From contig CM037591.1 in the NCBI GenBank assembly GCA_021018995.1, positions 71,575,901 to 71,639,900 of the forward strand: a stretch of 64,000 bases of DNA, given 5' to 3'. Made by a program: the position numbers and the translations under genes. This DNA is from Chloranthus sessilifolius (Eukaryota > Streptophyta > Magnoliopsida > Chloranthales > Chloranthaceae). Positions 33,000-44,833 of the stretch are shown here, piece after piece. The notes beneath the pieces were generated by a model that was not told where the DNA came from, searched no databases, and saw only the letters and a program-made list of their open reading frames with translations. Each line of letters begins with the position of its first letter. Position 1 is the first letter of the stretch.

Positions 33000-35248
33000 A
33001 AAAGTCTAAATTGTTCATTATGTCAAATTTTGCAGAAATAAACTAGTCTGGCAGCCCCTTGACTTCTTCGGCTCGCACTTTGAAAGGTCTGGGTCTCCCC
33101 ACCGAGTCCATGCACGAGAGATCTGGCTAAGCAAGGGCGCGACTCCTTTTCACGAGCTGAGAGGCACACCAAAAGCCATCGAGATAGAAAGCAGGGCGGA
33201 AAGTAAACTAGGAAAATGACTAGGTTGGGCGGCATTCACTCACCACTTGGTCTCCCTAAGCCCAACGAGGTTACGGTAGTATTGACGACTCACTTTGCCG
33301 ACTCATAATCCACGGCGATAAGAAAAGGAGGTGTTAGTCACAGGCCATCGGCATAATTCAAAGGAAGAAAGAGCGAAACGAGCAACAAGATAGAGATTAC
33401 CCAGAATCAGCTCGGGAGGTGGGACTGGATAGCTTGAGAAATCCATGCCTTTTACATTCGGCACACGCAGCGTGACAAAAAGGCATCATCCAGCGTTTGA
33501 AGGTCCCACGGACCTCGGCAGGCGATGACTACGAAGCACCACACTAGAAGGGTCGGAGGGTCCGGCACACAGAAGCCACGCCGACCAGCACCCCGGAAGG
33601 ATCGGAGGTCCGGCACTGTTGCATCATAGGGCAGGCCTCCTCTTCCCCTCATCGAGTCGCCGCCAGCTCAAAGCTGAGAGAAACATTTTATCATTAAGGT
33701 GACAGGTCAATCAAAGTAACCACATGAAAGCTCTTGAATGAAAGAAGAAAGGGCATTACACGAGATCGCTGACGCCAAAAGCTAAAAAGTTAGCACCGAC
33801 GCGAAGCGGGCGACAAGAAATGATAGAGGCGTCGTACCAATACCCCGGGCGGAGAAGGTCATCGATAGGAACCCCATGATGAAGAAAGTGAGCGGTGAGC
33901 TCATCAATGGAGCCCTCACAGGGGCCAACACATCGGCGGGAGGAGCTTGGGGGCACAAGAGAGGCGTCTTGATGAACCCTCTCCCCTAAATAGTAGGCCC
34001 TAGTCCGGGACCCGTGAGAAAGATGATCTGACGGTCCGAGCAAAAGGCGAAGGACCCAGAGGCCAAATTCGAAGGGGATCCTATGTAAGGTCGAGGATGA
34101 CAAAAGAAGAAAATCGGAAGGGATGCACATTTGATGAACCCCTAGCACACAAGTGGTATCAAATTTACAAGGAATTGTTTTACACCGGATCAACAAATGC
34201 TTCATACCTACGTCCCGGGCGACCCACGTGCGATTACTCATGAGGGAAACGTAGCAATGTCGGAGGCGAGGCGGCGACCGGTTGAAAGTGAAGGTACCCC
34301 AGACGAGAAAGCGACGAGATGAGGGTATGCTATAAAAGAAAATTGGATAAACTAAAACAAAGATAAAATACCTCGATGGCGGGCGAAACCCACAATGGAG
34401 CTAGACTCCCCAAAGCAGCCGCTTTTTTGGACATGAGTGCAACATAGCAGCCCCAATCGAATCGATGCAGTCTCCCGATTCACCATCGAGTGGCGAGGGA
34501 CAAAGACTCGCCCTCCTTTGGTGTTGGAGGAGAGTCTTGCCGGAAGGAACGATAAGGAGATGCGGGCGGCATAAGTGCTGTGCGAGCTCGATGTAAATGT
34601 CCATGTCAGCTGCCTGGTCCACCAACTCATTAGGCCCGATCAACCAACCAGGATAGCTTGACCTCGAGCCCGAACATTCCACGAGGGCGGTAGGCCCCTA
34701 GCAGTTGAATCACCTCCTCCCTACCCGGTGTGCGGGTAGGTACCACACACCCTCCGTCCCCGGTGATCATAGACCACGAGTGAAGGCCATCTCGAACGCC
34801 ATGTGGAATGTCATCGTCTTGGCAAAACGCCTATCGCTTTTAAATAGGCCGATCAATTTACAATGGGCACGTAAATGAAGTCCCCAAACCGGCAAAGAAG
34901 TAGGTCCTTCACCACTGGGGAAAGGTAAAGGCGTTGAGGTCAAACCAACCGCCTAACATAATGTGCAAAATGCAAGCAAAAAGGCATCACCGAGATAAGG
35001 CAGGGAGATATAATGAGGGCATAAAAGGAAAACAAAAGTGGAAAGGAGGAGGGGGTCCATCTGTTTACCTGACTAGTGATCCCGAAGTTGGACATATGGG
35101 TGTTTGGAGGTGAGAGGAGGCGGTGTGGCCTCGCCATGCATCTCATACCAAGGCCGGGAGGAGCGCAGACACAATGAATCGTTTCCCCACGGGGGCCGTA
35201 GGCCATTTCCGGCCCTTCTTGCTGAACATGCCCCTCGTCACCAGACAT
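33000..35248 (-). pseudogene. Antisense gene 1 of element D (plant mobile domain type)
   Basis: The start MSGDEGHVQQEGPEMAYGPR at 35248 follows a splice acceptor (TTTTCAG then GATGTC). Downstream on the - strand lie 34401-34682 (LIGPNELVDQAADMDIYIEL, HLLIVPSGKTLLQHQ) and 33756-34241 (VGMKHLLIRCKTIPCKFDT, GSIDELTAHFLHHGVPIDDL, GANFLAFG). The start and these blocks align with antisense gene 1 of C, where the PMD hallmark is clearer. PMD proteins include Arabidopsis MAIN and MAIL1 and many transposon-linked copies. Decayed, with introns still present. Confidence 0.6.
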
Positions 35249-35249
35249 C

Positions 35250-35509
35250 CTGAAAACATGAGACCCATCGGCATATGAGGGGTTGCCAACAAAAAAAGAA
35301 GAAAGAGAAAAATATGTATATGCACTAATGCAAAGAATAATAACAAAAAAATAAAAACAACCATGTGTGTATGTATACTAATCCAAAACAAAAAAAGAGA
35401 TGTGTGTGTGTGGGTGCTAAAAAAAAAAAACCAAAAACAACCATGTGTGTATGTATACTAATCCAAAACAAAAAACAGATGTGTGTGTGTGTGTACTAAA
35501 CTAAAAAAA

Positions 35510-35547
<38 letters not shown>

Positions 35548-36136
35548 ATGTGTATGAATACTAATCCAAAACCAAAAAAAAAGAGAGATGTGTGTGTGTG
35601 TGTACTAAACTAAAAAAAAAAAAAAAAACAACATGTGTGTATGTATACTAATCCAAAACAAAAAAAAGATGTGTGTGTGTACTAAAAAACAAAAAAAAAA
35701 CTCATGTGTATATACTAATCCGAAAGAAAAGATGTGTGTATGTACTAAAAGAAAAAAATAAAAAAAATCATGTGTGTGTGGGTACTAAACCAAAAAAGAG
35801 ATATGTGTGTATAAAAAAAAAAAAAAAAAAAACAAAACCATGCGTGAGTGTGCTAATCCAAAAAAATAAGATGCGCTAATCCATCGAAAACAAAAAAAGA
35901 AAGAGAAAATAGGATGAGATGAATAAATAATAGATGAAAAAAATAGGCCTAAGGAAAACAACAAAAAAAAAAAACAATAAAACCGAGAGAAAAGGAACAT
36001 AGGCCTCAATATGTTTAAATGGAAATGAAAAAAAGAAAAAGCATTTCACCATAAAAGAAAAAAAAAGAGAGAGAGAAAAAGAAAAACAATAATGTTATCA
36101 AAATACAAAGAGAAAGTAAGGGAAGGTAAAGGTTAC
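35250..36136 (-). other. Leader intron of antisense gene 1, element D
   Basis: Donor GAAG/GTAACC (intron starts 36136) and acceptor TTTTCAG/GATG (intron ends 35250) give 887 bp, with the ATG one base into the next exon. Element C has the same layout (CAAG/GTAACT to CCCCCAG/GATG, 901 bp). The intron is T-rich on its own strand. In D it has been expanded by a TG-rich minisatellite (35300-35870). Confidence 0.65.
35300..35870. repeat. TG-rich minisatellite inside the antisense leader intron
   Basis: About nine imperfect units of ATGTGTGTATGTATACTAATC, given as ATGTGTGTATGTATAC plus TAATCCAAAAC, and ATGTGTGTGTGTGTACTAAAC, separated by poly-A runs of variable length. Not present in the equivalent intron of C. 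Confidence 0.7.
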
Positions 36137-36300
36137 CTTCAATGGGGGAGAAAAACGAAGAGCGGCGGAGGATAAGCGCCTTTCGATCCACACCCGCGAC
36201 TGCCGGTAATGGAATTCAAGCCAAATAAAAAAAAAAACCCTTAGGGGTTGTCCCGGACGCAAGAAGAAAGCAGGGAGGAGGAGAGAATTCAACAGAATCG
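36137..36300 (-). other. Untranslated leader exon of antisense gene 1, element D
   Basis: Non-repetitive GC-richer stretch upstream of the splice donor on the - strand, flanked on its 5' side by two dyads (36311-36378). The 5' limit is inferred from the change in composition. Exon-like because the matching segment in C (about 41395-41536) is similarly placed before a conserved donor. Confidence 0.4.
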
Positions 36301-36310
36301 CCAGATTTAA

Positions 36311-36378
36311 ACGGGCGATATAATATATATACGACCATTTTTTTGTCAGATGGTCAGCGATATATTATATACTGACCA
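36311..36378. repeat. Two dyads upstream of the first antisense leader, element D
   Basis: 36311-36336 (GGGCGATATAATATATATAC then GACC) and 36351-36378, where the arms are extended (TGGTCAG ... CTGACCA) around CGATATATTATATA. They lie at the expected promoter side of the antisense PMD gene. Confidence 0.75.
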
Positions 36379-38299
36379 AAAATGGCAGTTTTTAAACTGC
36401 CCGACCTCCCTTTTTCGATTTTAAGGCCCAACGGCCCCCATGTATGCTATGGATCTCGATCCGGACCCCCTTCGAGGCCCACGTGTCGTCGGCCATGATG
36501 CACGCATCCCCAAATGACCCTTCGAGTTTCCTTCGATTGGCCCAAAGGGACCGTGTTACAACAAACGGTTCCAGATCCGTAGGCGCCCACCTAATGCGCC
36601 CACAAAATCAAAAAAAGAAAAAATAGATAAAAGAGAAAAACAAAAAATGTTGGTTCTCACAAGGGCATCGTAACGTCTGTTTTCCCCACCCCGAGAGCCG
36701 TGTAAAATCAATTCGGAATGATCGGGTTCACCCGAAAGTTCTCGAACCCCGTCTCATGCAGGGACACTTTGTACCTGATCCAGCAGGCAAATGAATTTCA
36801 TTCATCACCGGGAGCATACACTTAGCCCCAGATCTCCCCCAGTAGAAGTCAAGGCCTGATCTGATAGGCAAACCAAGAACCCATCACCGGAATGCACACG
36901 TCCCTAAGGTATATCAACATGGCAAGTTGATTCGCCTAAGGATACATGCAAAAAAATAAAGGCAGTTTGAGCATGCCCAAGGTCTCAATCTGACATGAAA
37001 AAAAAGAAAGAAAAAAAAAGAGAAGAAATAACAACCTATTATTGCATGTAAAAATAAAATAAAATAAAATAAATAAATAAAACTTGAGTGGGTTGACCCC
37101 ACCTTCCAACATTCACTGTGGTCCCCTCCCCTTCGGATCTGCATTGACCAAGAGTGCCCCCGACTTCAGACCATTTGAAAAGTCTATTGTTAGTCGAAAC
37201 TGACAAGTCAAAAATGAAATTACAACCAACCAAACTATGTGCAAACATACAGACCGAAGGGTTCTTTTCCCTTTTATTTTCTTTTACACAGGCTTAAAAC
37301 CTGTATAGGCACGGTGTCCCTGTTGAATGTACGCACTTGCGTCTGGGTATCCGCAGGATGGTCGTTGTCCTCGTAAATTGTACCTTAGGGTCGAGGCTTC
37401 CGTTCGCGCCTATTTTTGCTGCTTATCGCCCCTGATGGGTGTCTGTCTGTGTATAGTTAGTAAGATGTGATTTCATTAGGGACGGAGGCTAGAATTGGCC
37501 ATCTCTTTCAAGGGATGTTTGGTTCTGGCCCGATCTTTAGCTTTCTCTTGAGTTAAGGCACTCTAATTCATATGAATCAGGAGCTCCTCACCACTGAAAT
37601 GCGCACATCCCCCAAGGTATACCTATCCCCAGCATGGCGCACACACTCTTAAAAGCTTATCAGCTGGCATTTGATCCACTTAAAGAGTTGTGCGAGAATA
37701 AAATTGCCAGAGGTCCTTGAGCTTGGCTTAGAAGCCTCGAAGCAAAAGAAAATTAAGAAAATGACAAAAAAAATTACTCAGAAAATGGGCATGCATTCCC
37801 AAGAGGTGTTGCGACATCAATATTCGCTCCACTCGGGTCAATCATGCTAAAGCAACCTCGAGGTTGATGGGTTCACCCGTGCCCAATCCAATGGAGCTGT
37901 CGATATTCCATAGGATTGGACACAGTTTGAAGGCCTTCGCTTTGTATGTTTTGCATCAATTCTGAAGCATAGATCGATCATCTCGTTTCATGAAGCTGCC
38001 TGGTTCAGATTAAGACTCAACATCACAAATCTATAATTTCCCTCAGGAAGTGAACAATATCCCGGCTAGCGGGCTTACACTTTTTGTGATCATCGCAGTT
38101 ATGCCCAGCAATGTCGCAATGCGCTTGGGGACTGTTAGCTTTGAGGTACGGACGATATCCCGAAATGAGAGGGCTTACGTACACTCACCATCACCATGAA
38201 TGTTTGAGAATTGAGTTGAACCAGGCGGACCCATCAAACGTGCCTTGGACCTCTTCGGATGTCTCTCGTCTTTGGCATCCGATCATTAGTGATCGAATA
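36379..38299 (+). other. 3' UTR of element D
   Basis: Non-coding, with diverged repeated blocks also found in the 3' UTR of C: phrases like GGGTTCACCCG, CATCACCGGGAGCATACAC and AAGGTATACCTATCCCCAGC recur at 36725-36915, 37590-37640 and 37800-37950. An AAATAAAATAAA run lies at 37050-37080. The segment 38230-38299 (CCTCTTCGGATGTCTC to TTAGTGATCGAATACC) is mirrored in C at 16031-16100. Confidence 0.55.
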
Positions 38300-38314
38300 C
38301 CAAAGAGGGGCATC
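38300..38314 (+). promoter_or_regulatory. Polypurine tract, element D
   Basis: CCAAAGAGGGGCATC directly before the 3' LTR start TGTAGACACC; the same core as in element C. Confidence 0.8.
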
Positions 38315-39897
38315 TGTAGACACCCAAATTCGGCCCAAGGCCCAATCAATCTGTACTTCGGGAGAGATGTACCCCTGTGCTTCCGATGGCACCCCCCCTG
38401 AACCCTTATGAACCTACCTAGACCAGTAGGAATCACCCTAAGACCTTTAGAGCCATTCCCCCAATCCTTAGAAGTCACCCCTACACCCTAGAATCCCTTC
38501 CCAGACCTAACTTAAACCCTTCTGGTGGTTGATGGGAGGAGAGCTACAGAATTTCACACAGACCAGTACCATGGATGGGCCATATACCATTTGAAAAAGG
38601 ACTTCTCCAGCTTTCCAACAAGCCAAAGATCACCCAATTTGGAGCTATGGTTCAAAAGTTATGGCCGTTTTAAGTTTCACATAAAATCATGAATTTTACT
38701 CAGGCGTAGATATTACATACGCCCAAATACCATTTTACCTCAGATTACTCAAAGTATATATTATATATACCGCCTATTTTGGGGAAAATTTGGGCGTATA
38801 TAATATATACGCCCAAAGATAGGTGGGACCCACCACGGTTTCATCTTCTCAAAACTCCCCGATTTTGGTGAAAATTATCGTTTCTAACCGGGCGATATAA
38901 TATATACGCCAAATTTTAGCTACAAGAATCGCCATCGAGCTCAATTTCCTCCATCTAGTTTGACTCTTTGACCATCCCCTTGGCTGAGGTGGGTGTCTTG
39001 AGATTGGTTGCACCCCCTTTGAGCTTATTGGCAACCCTTAAGTCACCCATGGTCTCACCCCATCATCCGCCATTGAAACCAGTTTCCCAAAACCCTAGGA
39101 CCTTGAAAACCCAAAAAACCTTAGATGGGGGATTACCTAATTGCTAAACCAATTAGCTCTTAAGTAAGCCCCTAAGTCATCCCTTCTCTATAAATAGAGA
39201 GGCCCCCCTCTTCCTTAAGGGTTGAATTTTTGTTGAAGGATTAGAGAAGTGCTTAAGAGAGAACCCTAGTGAGAGAAAATGCGAATATTTTCTAGAATTC
39301 CAGCATGCATACTTCACCTATTTCAACCCATTTCCACCATTAGATCACTCCCTTTTGTTAAAGTCTAGCCTCTAGCTTCACTCAACACCCCTTACTTTAT
39401 TGAATCCTAGCATTAGAACCCATTTTCACACCATTTAAGCCATCAGAAGCACGCCAAAGCGAAGATCTTCCACGGTGCAACAAGAGCCCGTGAGCTCCGG
39501 CTCACCCCTCTCTTCCTCTACCTTCTTGGTGTCTCCTCCGTCCAAGGATTCAAGCCGTTACGCCGCCAAAATTTCAGTTTGGCTCAAAGCTTGATAGGAC
39601 CGTATTGCCTTGGGGCAAGGAGAAACTCCGCCCTTTTTATTTTTATTTTTGGCCATAGATAGAGACCGCTACGTGCGGGTTGATCGGGTGCCTAAACCCT
39701 TCCCGATCGATAACCGAAGCCCCTACCCTAGAGCCTTTGGCAAAGACCGGTAAATCATAGTCATATTTAGCACTTCGGTGCTCAAAATATCGATTTGAAG
39801 GTTTCCCGAGTCACCAAAAGCTCCGGGTGGCGACTCTACATTTTATTCAAGGCGAGCGCATCGTCGCGACGAGTTCGAGAGGATCCACGGTCGCACA
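38315..39897 (+). repeat. 3' LTR of element D
   Basis: TGTAGACACCC to CACGGTCGCACA, 1583 bp, followed by target duplication ATAAC (39898-39902). Close to the 5' LTR except in 38692-38951, the dyad block, where differences are dense. TATA box at 39188-39197. Confidence 0.9.
38700..38911. repeat. Dyad block in 3' LTR of D
   Basis: Counterparts of the four 5' LTR dyads, near 38701-38724, 38755-38775, 38791-38813 and 38889-38911. The third (GGGCGTATATA, A, TATATACGCCC) is perfect; the others are weaker than their 5' LTR partners. Confidence 0.75.
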
Positions 39898-39902
39898 ATA
39901 AC

Positions 39903-41394
39903 ACAGAACAGATCCAACCAAAAATCGGGTGCCCCCTCGAAGGGGGCATCCAATCTCGATCTCTGTCAACAATGATCTTACAACTCAATTGACTACGCAT
40001 AACCATACACCCATTAGGGGCGATAAGCAACAATGGTGATGGAAGTCTCGACTCAGATCCCATTCGAGTACAATTTACGAGAAAAAATGACCATCCTACG
40101 AATACCCAAACGCAAGGCATACACTTTACAGGGATACTGCGCTAATATAGGTTTTAAGCCTATGAAAATAATGGGAAATAAATCCTTCTACATGCATGTT
40201 TACACATAGTTTGGCTGATATATAGTTTCATTTTCAACAGGTTCGTTTCAACCAACGATTGATCTTTTTTACGACAGAGTTACTCCAACCTCAAACCCTG
40301 TAGGGCGCATGCCCAGACTGCACAGACCAAGAGTCCACACCTCCGAAATAGCTCATAATGAATCTCAAGTTAGAAATTCATGTTCATATGGATCTAAAGA
40401 TAGAGCGCTCAGATCGAAGATTTAGCAATGGCATCAACCTGATGGAAACATTGACCGTTTGATTAGGATTGGTGTCATTGCTCCTACTTTGAAGTAGGAT
40501 CCAAAAATCAGAGGCAAACCTTAGACTTCGGCCATTGATATGGCACAACTATATTGCTGATAAAATATTGACATTTTACTGCCTGGGAACACGCGTGTGC
40601 GTCCAGTCGTATGAGGCACAAACTGCCTTATTTAACTGACTGCGGGTATCCCTGCTGGAGGCAGGGTTCGAGGTCTTTAGGCAAACCCGTTGATCCCAAA
40701 GTTTATTTGGGGCGACTACCTAAGTGAAGCGAACAGAGGTCGCAATGCTTTTTGGGAGTGCGTGCTATCTTTTCAAAGCATATATCTTTGTTATTTTATG
40801 TGGGGAATTTTTTACGTTTTTGTTTTTATCATTTTATGTGATTTTTAAATTTTTGAGTTTATCATTTTCTGTGATTTTTTTATGATGATTTTTTTTATTC
40901 TTAAGTTATCATTTCATGTGATTTTATCACTCTATTACTTTATGCGAATTATTTTTGGGATTTTTTTTATCCCCCCCCCCCCCCCTTTTTTTTTTTAGAT
41001 TTTCAAGTTTTTATTTCATGGGATTTTTTTGTCTTTTAAAGCTATCATTTTATGGGGTTTTTCTAGTTTTTTGAAACTATTATTTTATGTGAATTATTCT
41101 ACCATTTTATGTGAGTTATTCTATTATTATTTGGTTTTTCTGTGGGGATTTTCTTCATCATTTGTTTTGGCCCTTTTCATGTTTTTCCATATAGGATCGG
41201 GACGCCTATTGCTCTCACCTATTTTATTCTTAGCACGGCTTTCCAGGTAAGTCGAATGAGGATCGACATACCATTTGGAGGCCGTGTGTATCTGTCGGGA
41301 GCGATAAAACAAAGAGAGGGTGGGACCGGGTCATGCACCCGATCCGCACCAAGCCCGTGGACCCGACCAGCAAGGGCATATTTTTTAAAAAAAT
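39903..41394 (-). other. 3' UTR of element C, right of element D
   Basis: Non-coding. It includes the duplicated block 40596-40790 and, at 40785-41140, a T-rich stretch of loosely repeated TATCATTTTATGTGATTTTT units with a C-run at 40971-40985. No gene seen. Confidence 0.5.
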
Positions 41395-41536
41395 TCTCCC
41401 CCTCTCTTCAAAACCAAAAACCGGCCTCCCCTAGGGTTCCTTTACATTGCTTCTACGCATGCCTCATTATCGGCATTCACTCGTGCCAATCGATCGTCAT
41501 CTCACGCAAGATCAAAGACCCCATCTTCTTCACAAG
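41395..41536 (+). other. Untranslated leader exon of antisense gene 1, element C
   Basis: CTCCCCTAGGGTTCC to TCTTCTTCACAAG, followed by the donor GTAACT. It resembles a plant 5' UTR (CT-rich, CTAGGGTTCC). The 5' end is inferred. It is followed by a 901-bp intron. Confidence 0.45.
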
Positions 41537-42437
41537 GTAACTATTTAAAACTCATTTTCCTTGATTTTTCTTACTTTTTCTTACAAATATGATCATGATC
41601 TTGCATTCTTTGATGAGTAATGATTTATTTTTATGGTATATATGCTTATTGGTGATGTGTGGAAGATTTCTTATGAACAATGCCCTATTTTTGTTATTTT
41701 ATGGATTTATTGGTGCCTAATATACATATTTTTTTGTTGTTTTTTATTTTTTGTTTTTTTTGTTTTTATATTGTATATGAAGCAATGGATTTTTGGATTT
41801 TATTTTTTGAACACTAATTTAGGGAAAAAGGGATTTTCGATTTCTTTTTTTTGAATTTTAATTAAGGAAAATGATTTTTGACTTCTCTTAAAATTAAGAT
41901 AACAAGGGATTTTATATTTTGTGTAGTTTTGAAAACTAACTAAGGCATTGATTTACTATTATTTATAATTTTTGTGTTGGGTTTTTTTTTTTTTTTTATG
42001 GGCATAAACTATGTGTTTTTTTTTTGTAGTTTTTGTTTTTATAAAAGAAAGGCTCTTCTATTTTTGGTTTTTGATTTTGGGAGCATAAAAGGTTTTTTTT
42101 TTGTGGCTTTTCTAATCATAAAAGAGAAACTTTTTCTTCGATTTTTTATTTTTAAAAGCATAAGGAAATGATCATGATCTTTTTTTTTTTTAACTTCCTT
42201 TATTTTTAAACATAGAAAAAGGGAAGTTTGTTTTATTTTTCATTTTCTTTTGGAAATAAAAGGGGAGGGATTTTTTTTATTTTCAATCTAAAAGAGATTT
42301 TTTTGTATGAGTGTATCTTTATTTTCTGACAATGAACAGAAGGAGGGTGAGCATAATTACCTTCCCTTGGTGTGAAGCATAAAAAATCGTTCTTTATCAC
42401 TAATCTGCTCTGATGTGATTGCTTTCTGTTCCCCCAG
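41537..42437 (+). other. Leader intron of antisense gene 1, element C
   Basis: Donor CAAG/GTAACT and acceptor TTCCCCCAG/GATG. Strongly T-rich, as expected of a plant intron in this orientation. Size and borders agree with the D intron (887 bp). Confidence 0.65.
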
Positions 42438-42438
42438 G

Positions 42439-44833
42439 ATGTCCGGTGATGATGAGTATGTTCCCGAGGAGGGCCATGAGGATGGGCCAGAGATAGTTTA
42501 TGGTCCGCATGGGCTTCCTGGATAGATGAGCGGGCCCTTTGCTCAAAATGCAGGGTGAGGCTGCCCGGGTTGGCCTCCTAAATCAACAGTATGCTCACAT
42601 TTCAAATTTTGGCATAGCAGCTAGGTAAGAGACCGGTTCAATTTTTTCTGTTGCGCAGTTTTGCTTTATTTCCATGATCTAATGCACTTTCCTTTGGATG
42701 CAGGACCTTCCCTCTATTGTATTCCGTGGGGGTGGCTTGATTTCCATGATTTCTACCTTTATGTCCCCCCCGTGGTGAAGTTCTTACTGGCACAGGTGAG
42801 CTTTGGGGAGTTTCTGTCTTGCCTTGCTATGAGGGTCGATATCGTGTATCTGAAGGCATTGATTGAGCGGTTCTGCCTCGAGATGATGACCTTTCATATG
42901 CCGTACGCTGAGATGACCCTGACTCCCGTAGATTGGGCTATGATTACTGGCATTAGGAGGGGCATACCGATCGCCAGTCTCACAGTGCCGAGCAAGGAAG
43001 ACATTATCAGAATGATAGGGGCATATCTCCCTCGTGGGCAGATACACGGCACCGAGGTCAAGATGGCCTGGTTATCGACGCTCTATACGGTTGATGAGTT
43101 GGTGGATCTGGGGTAGCCAGATAGGGTGCTTTACATTATGCTTGAGCGGGCAATCATCCTGGCCCGCATCACCCTCCTGCTCCTGCTGGGTAAGACCCAT
43201 TTTACCAACGCGAGCGGCGGTCAGGTTAGCCTAGCGTTGCTGAGCATTATGGACAACTGGGGCGATGTCCATAGGTACAATTGGGGCGGGGCTGGATACC
43301 CATGGTTGATGTATGGCGTAGCCCGGGCTACCATCGGGGATGCCAAGTTCGTCATTGGCTTTTGGGCGGCTTTGGAGGTAATCCCTAGCCTTTTACTTCT
43401 ATCAGTTCCACTTGGATGATCTTCGTATGTTACTGACTTATTCTCTTGCACACTGCTCTTCTCAGGTATGGGGGTACCACCAATTTCATCATGGGAGCCT
43501 GCTCCTCCACTCGGATGCATTCACCTACCCTTTTCTTATCAACTGGAACCATGCTTTGTGCCGTGATGTGGGCCTGAAGCACCTAGAGATGGGCTTGAGG
43601 TTCCAACTCGACCTGATGGTCCCTGTTCATTTCAGCTAAGAAATTCTCCCTAATTTGCTATGCTGCTTATCTGATTGATTGGCTACTTCTTGACTTGGAC
43701 AAATCCTCCATGATCCGTACCTCAACTCCATCGTCTGGGACCGGGCAGCCGTAGGTCCATCGCGCCTTCTCAACAACTGTCACGTTATTTTCTTTTATGG
43801 GGCATGGGCGAGGGTTTACTATTTGGGGGAGCGGGTGGTGCACTAGTATCAAGGTTATCACGCAATACCCATGGACCCTCCGGCCGATGTCATGGGCCCT
43901 ACTGACAGCGTTGAGGAACTCACAGCGGATTTCCTTTATAATGGGCTCCCTATCAATGCCCTTCTTGTGCTCGAAGATTATCACATATGGTACGAGTACT
44001 TGCCGTATAGGTTCATCTTAACGAGCTTCGTCCCTAGCGCTAACTTTCTTGCATTTAATGGCCCGCACGGGCAGGTAACTCCCCCTCTTTTTTTCCAGAT
44101 TAGTCCCCCTTTTATTTTAAGTCGGCCTTGTTTTTTCTGAATAGATTTTTATTTTGTTCACAGTTTGCTCAAGGGGATGGCTCAGATAATGAAGGCGGGG
44201 TGGCGGTGGGTATAGTTGATACCTTAGGGGCAGGCCCCTCAAGTGCCGGCCCTTCTGGTGGGGGTCCCTCGGGCAAGGGTTCTTGTGGCGTTGGTCCGTC
44301 GGGTACCTCTCATGCTGGTGCCCCTGGTGGTGATCCGACCGTGGTCTATGGGACCTGATGCCTTGATGATAGCTTTCTCTTAAGCCTATGTGCTGATGTG
44401 GCTAAGCAGGCACGCATCTCCGCTGAAGTGGCCTGGCCCCCTCCTCTTGAGGTTATTCCAGGGGCAAGCCTTTTCATGACTATTCCTTCTTTGTTTCGGC
44501 CTCTTGATTGGCAACTGATATTCTATCCTTCTGACTGTAGGACTTTGACTCGGCTATGGAGTACGCGACATATCATCGTAACATCTCGAAGCTTCGAGAG
44601 ATGGAAACAGTGAGTATCCTGCCGCTCAGCCTTTCTTAATGATTCTACTTTCCTCGGTTCCTCAATTGATCCTGATTCCTAATTTTGATTATGGCTTGCA
44701 GCGTGCACGTGCCAAGGAGTCGCGATCCTTGCTTAGAAAGATTTCGCAGGCATGGTCTCGGGTGGGAGACATGCAGACCTACCAAGGCTCCTCATGTCGG
44801 CGGATGAAATCAAAGGGCGCTAGCAAAGATTAG
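42439..44833 (+). pseudogene. Antisense gene 1 of element C (plant mobile domain protein)
   Basis: Starts MSGDDEYVPEEGHEDGPEIV. The stretch 42661-43116 carries the PMD hallmark CLEMMTFHMPYAEMTLTPVD, then AMITGIRRGIPIA; compare the family pattern 'tFHLPxGExTiTLxDvaxlxGlxxxG'. Later blocks: SLALLSIMDNWGDVHRYNWG, LMYGVARATIGDAKF, NHALCRDVGLKHLEMGLRFQ, SVEELTADFLYNGLPINALL, then a Gly/Pro/Ser-rich tail and a basic end (SSCRRMKSKGASKD). Intron-like borders remain (for example GCTAG/GTAAGAG to TTGGATGCAG/GACC). A captured host-type gene running opposite to pol. Decayed with several breaks. Confidence 0.65.

Larger units (their letters stand above)
16637..39897 (+). mobile_element. Element D: Tat/Ogre-type Gypsy retrotransposon, end to end
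   Basis: The element is 23,261 bp, bounded by LTRs of 1590 and 1583 bp and a perfect 5-bp target duplication ATAAC (16632-16636 and 39898-39902). Order: 5' LTR, tRNA-Arg-type primer site, leader, proline-rich gag, protease, G-patch, RT, RNase H, second RNase H, integrase, long 3' region with two antisense genes, PPT, 3' LTR. Structurally complete but broken, with several to many breaks in coding parts. The LTRs differ by a few percent outside one variable block, so it is probably one to a few million years old at usual plant rates. It sits inside element C. Confidence 0.9.

Noticed and set aside
35519-35546. Long poly-A run as a retrotransposed poly(A) tail
   Set aside because: It is one of many A-runs within the minisatellite of the antisense leader intron, with no LINE or SINE next to it.
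40971-40985. C-run as a polypurine tract on the - strand
   Set aside because: No LTR border follows; the real tract of C is at 16018-16030.
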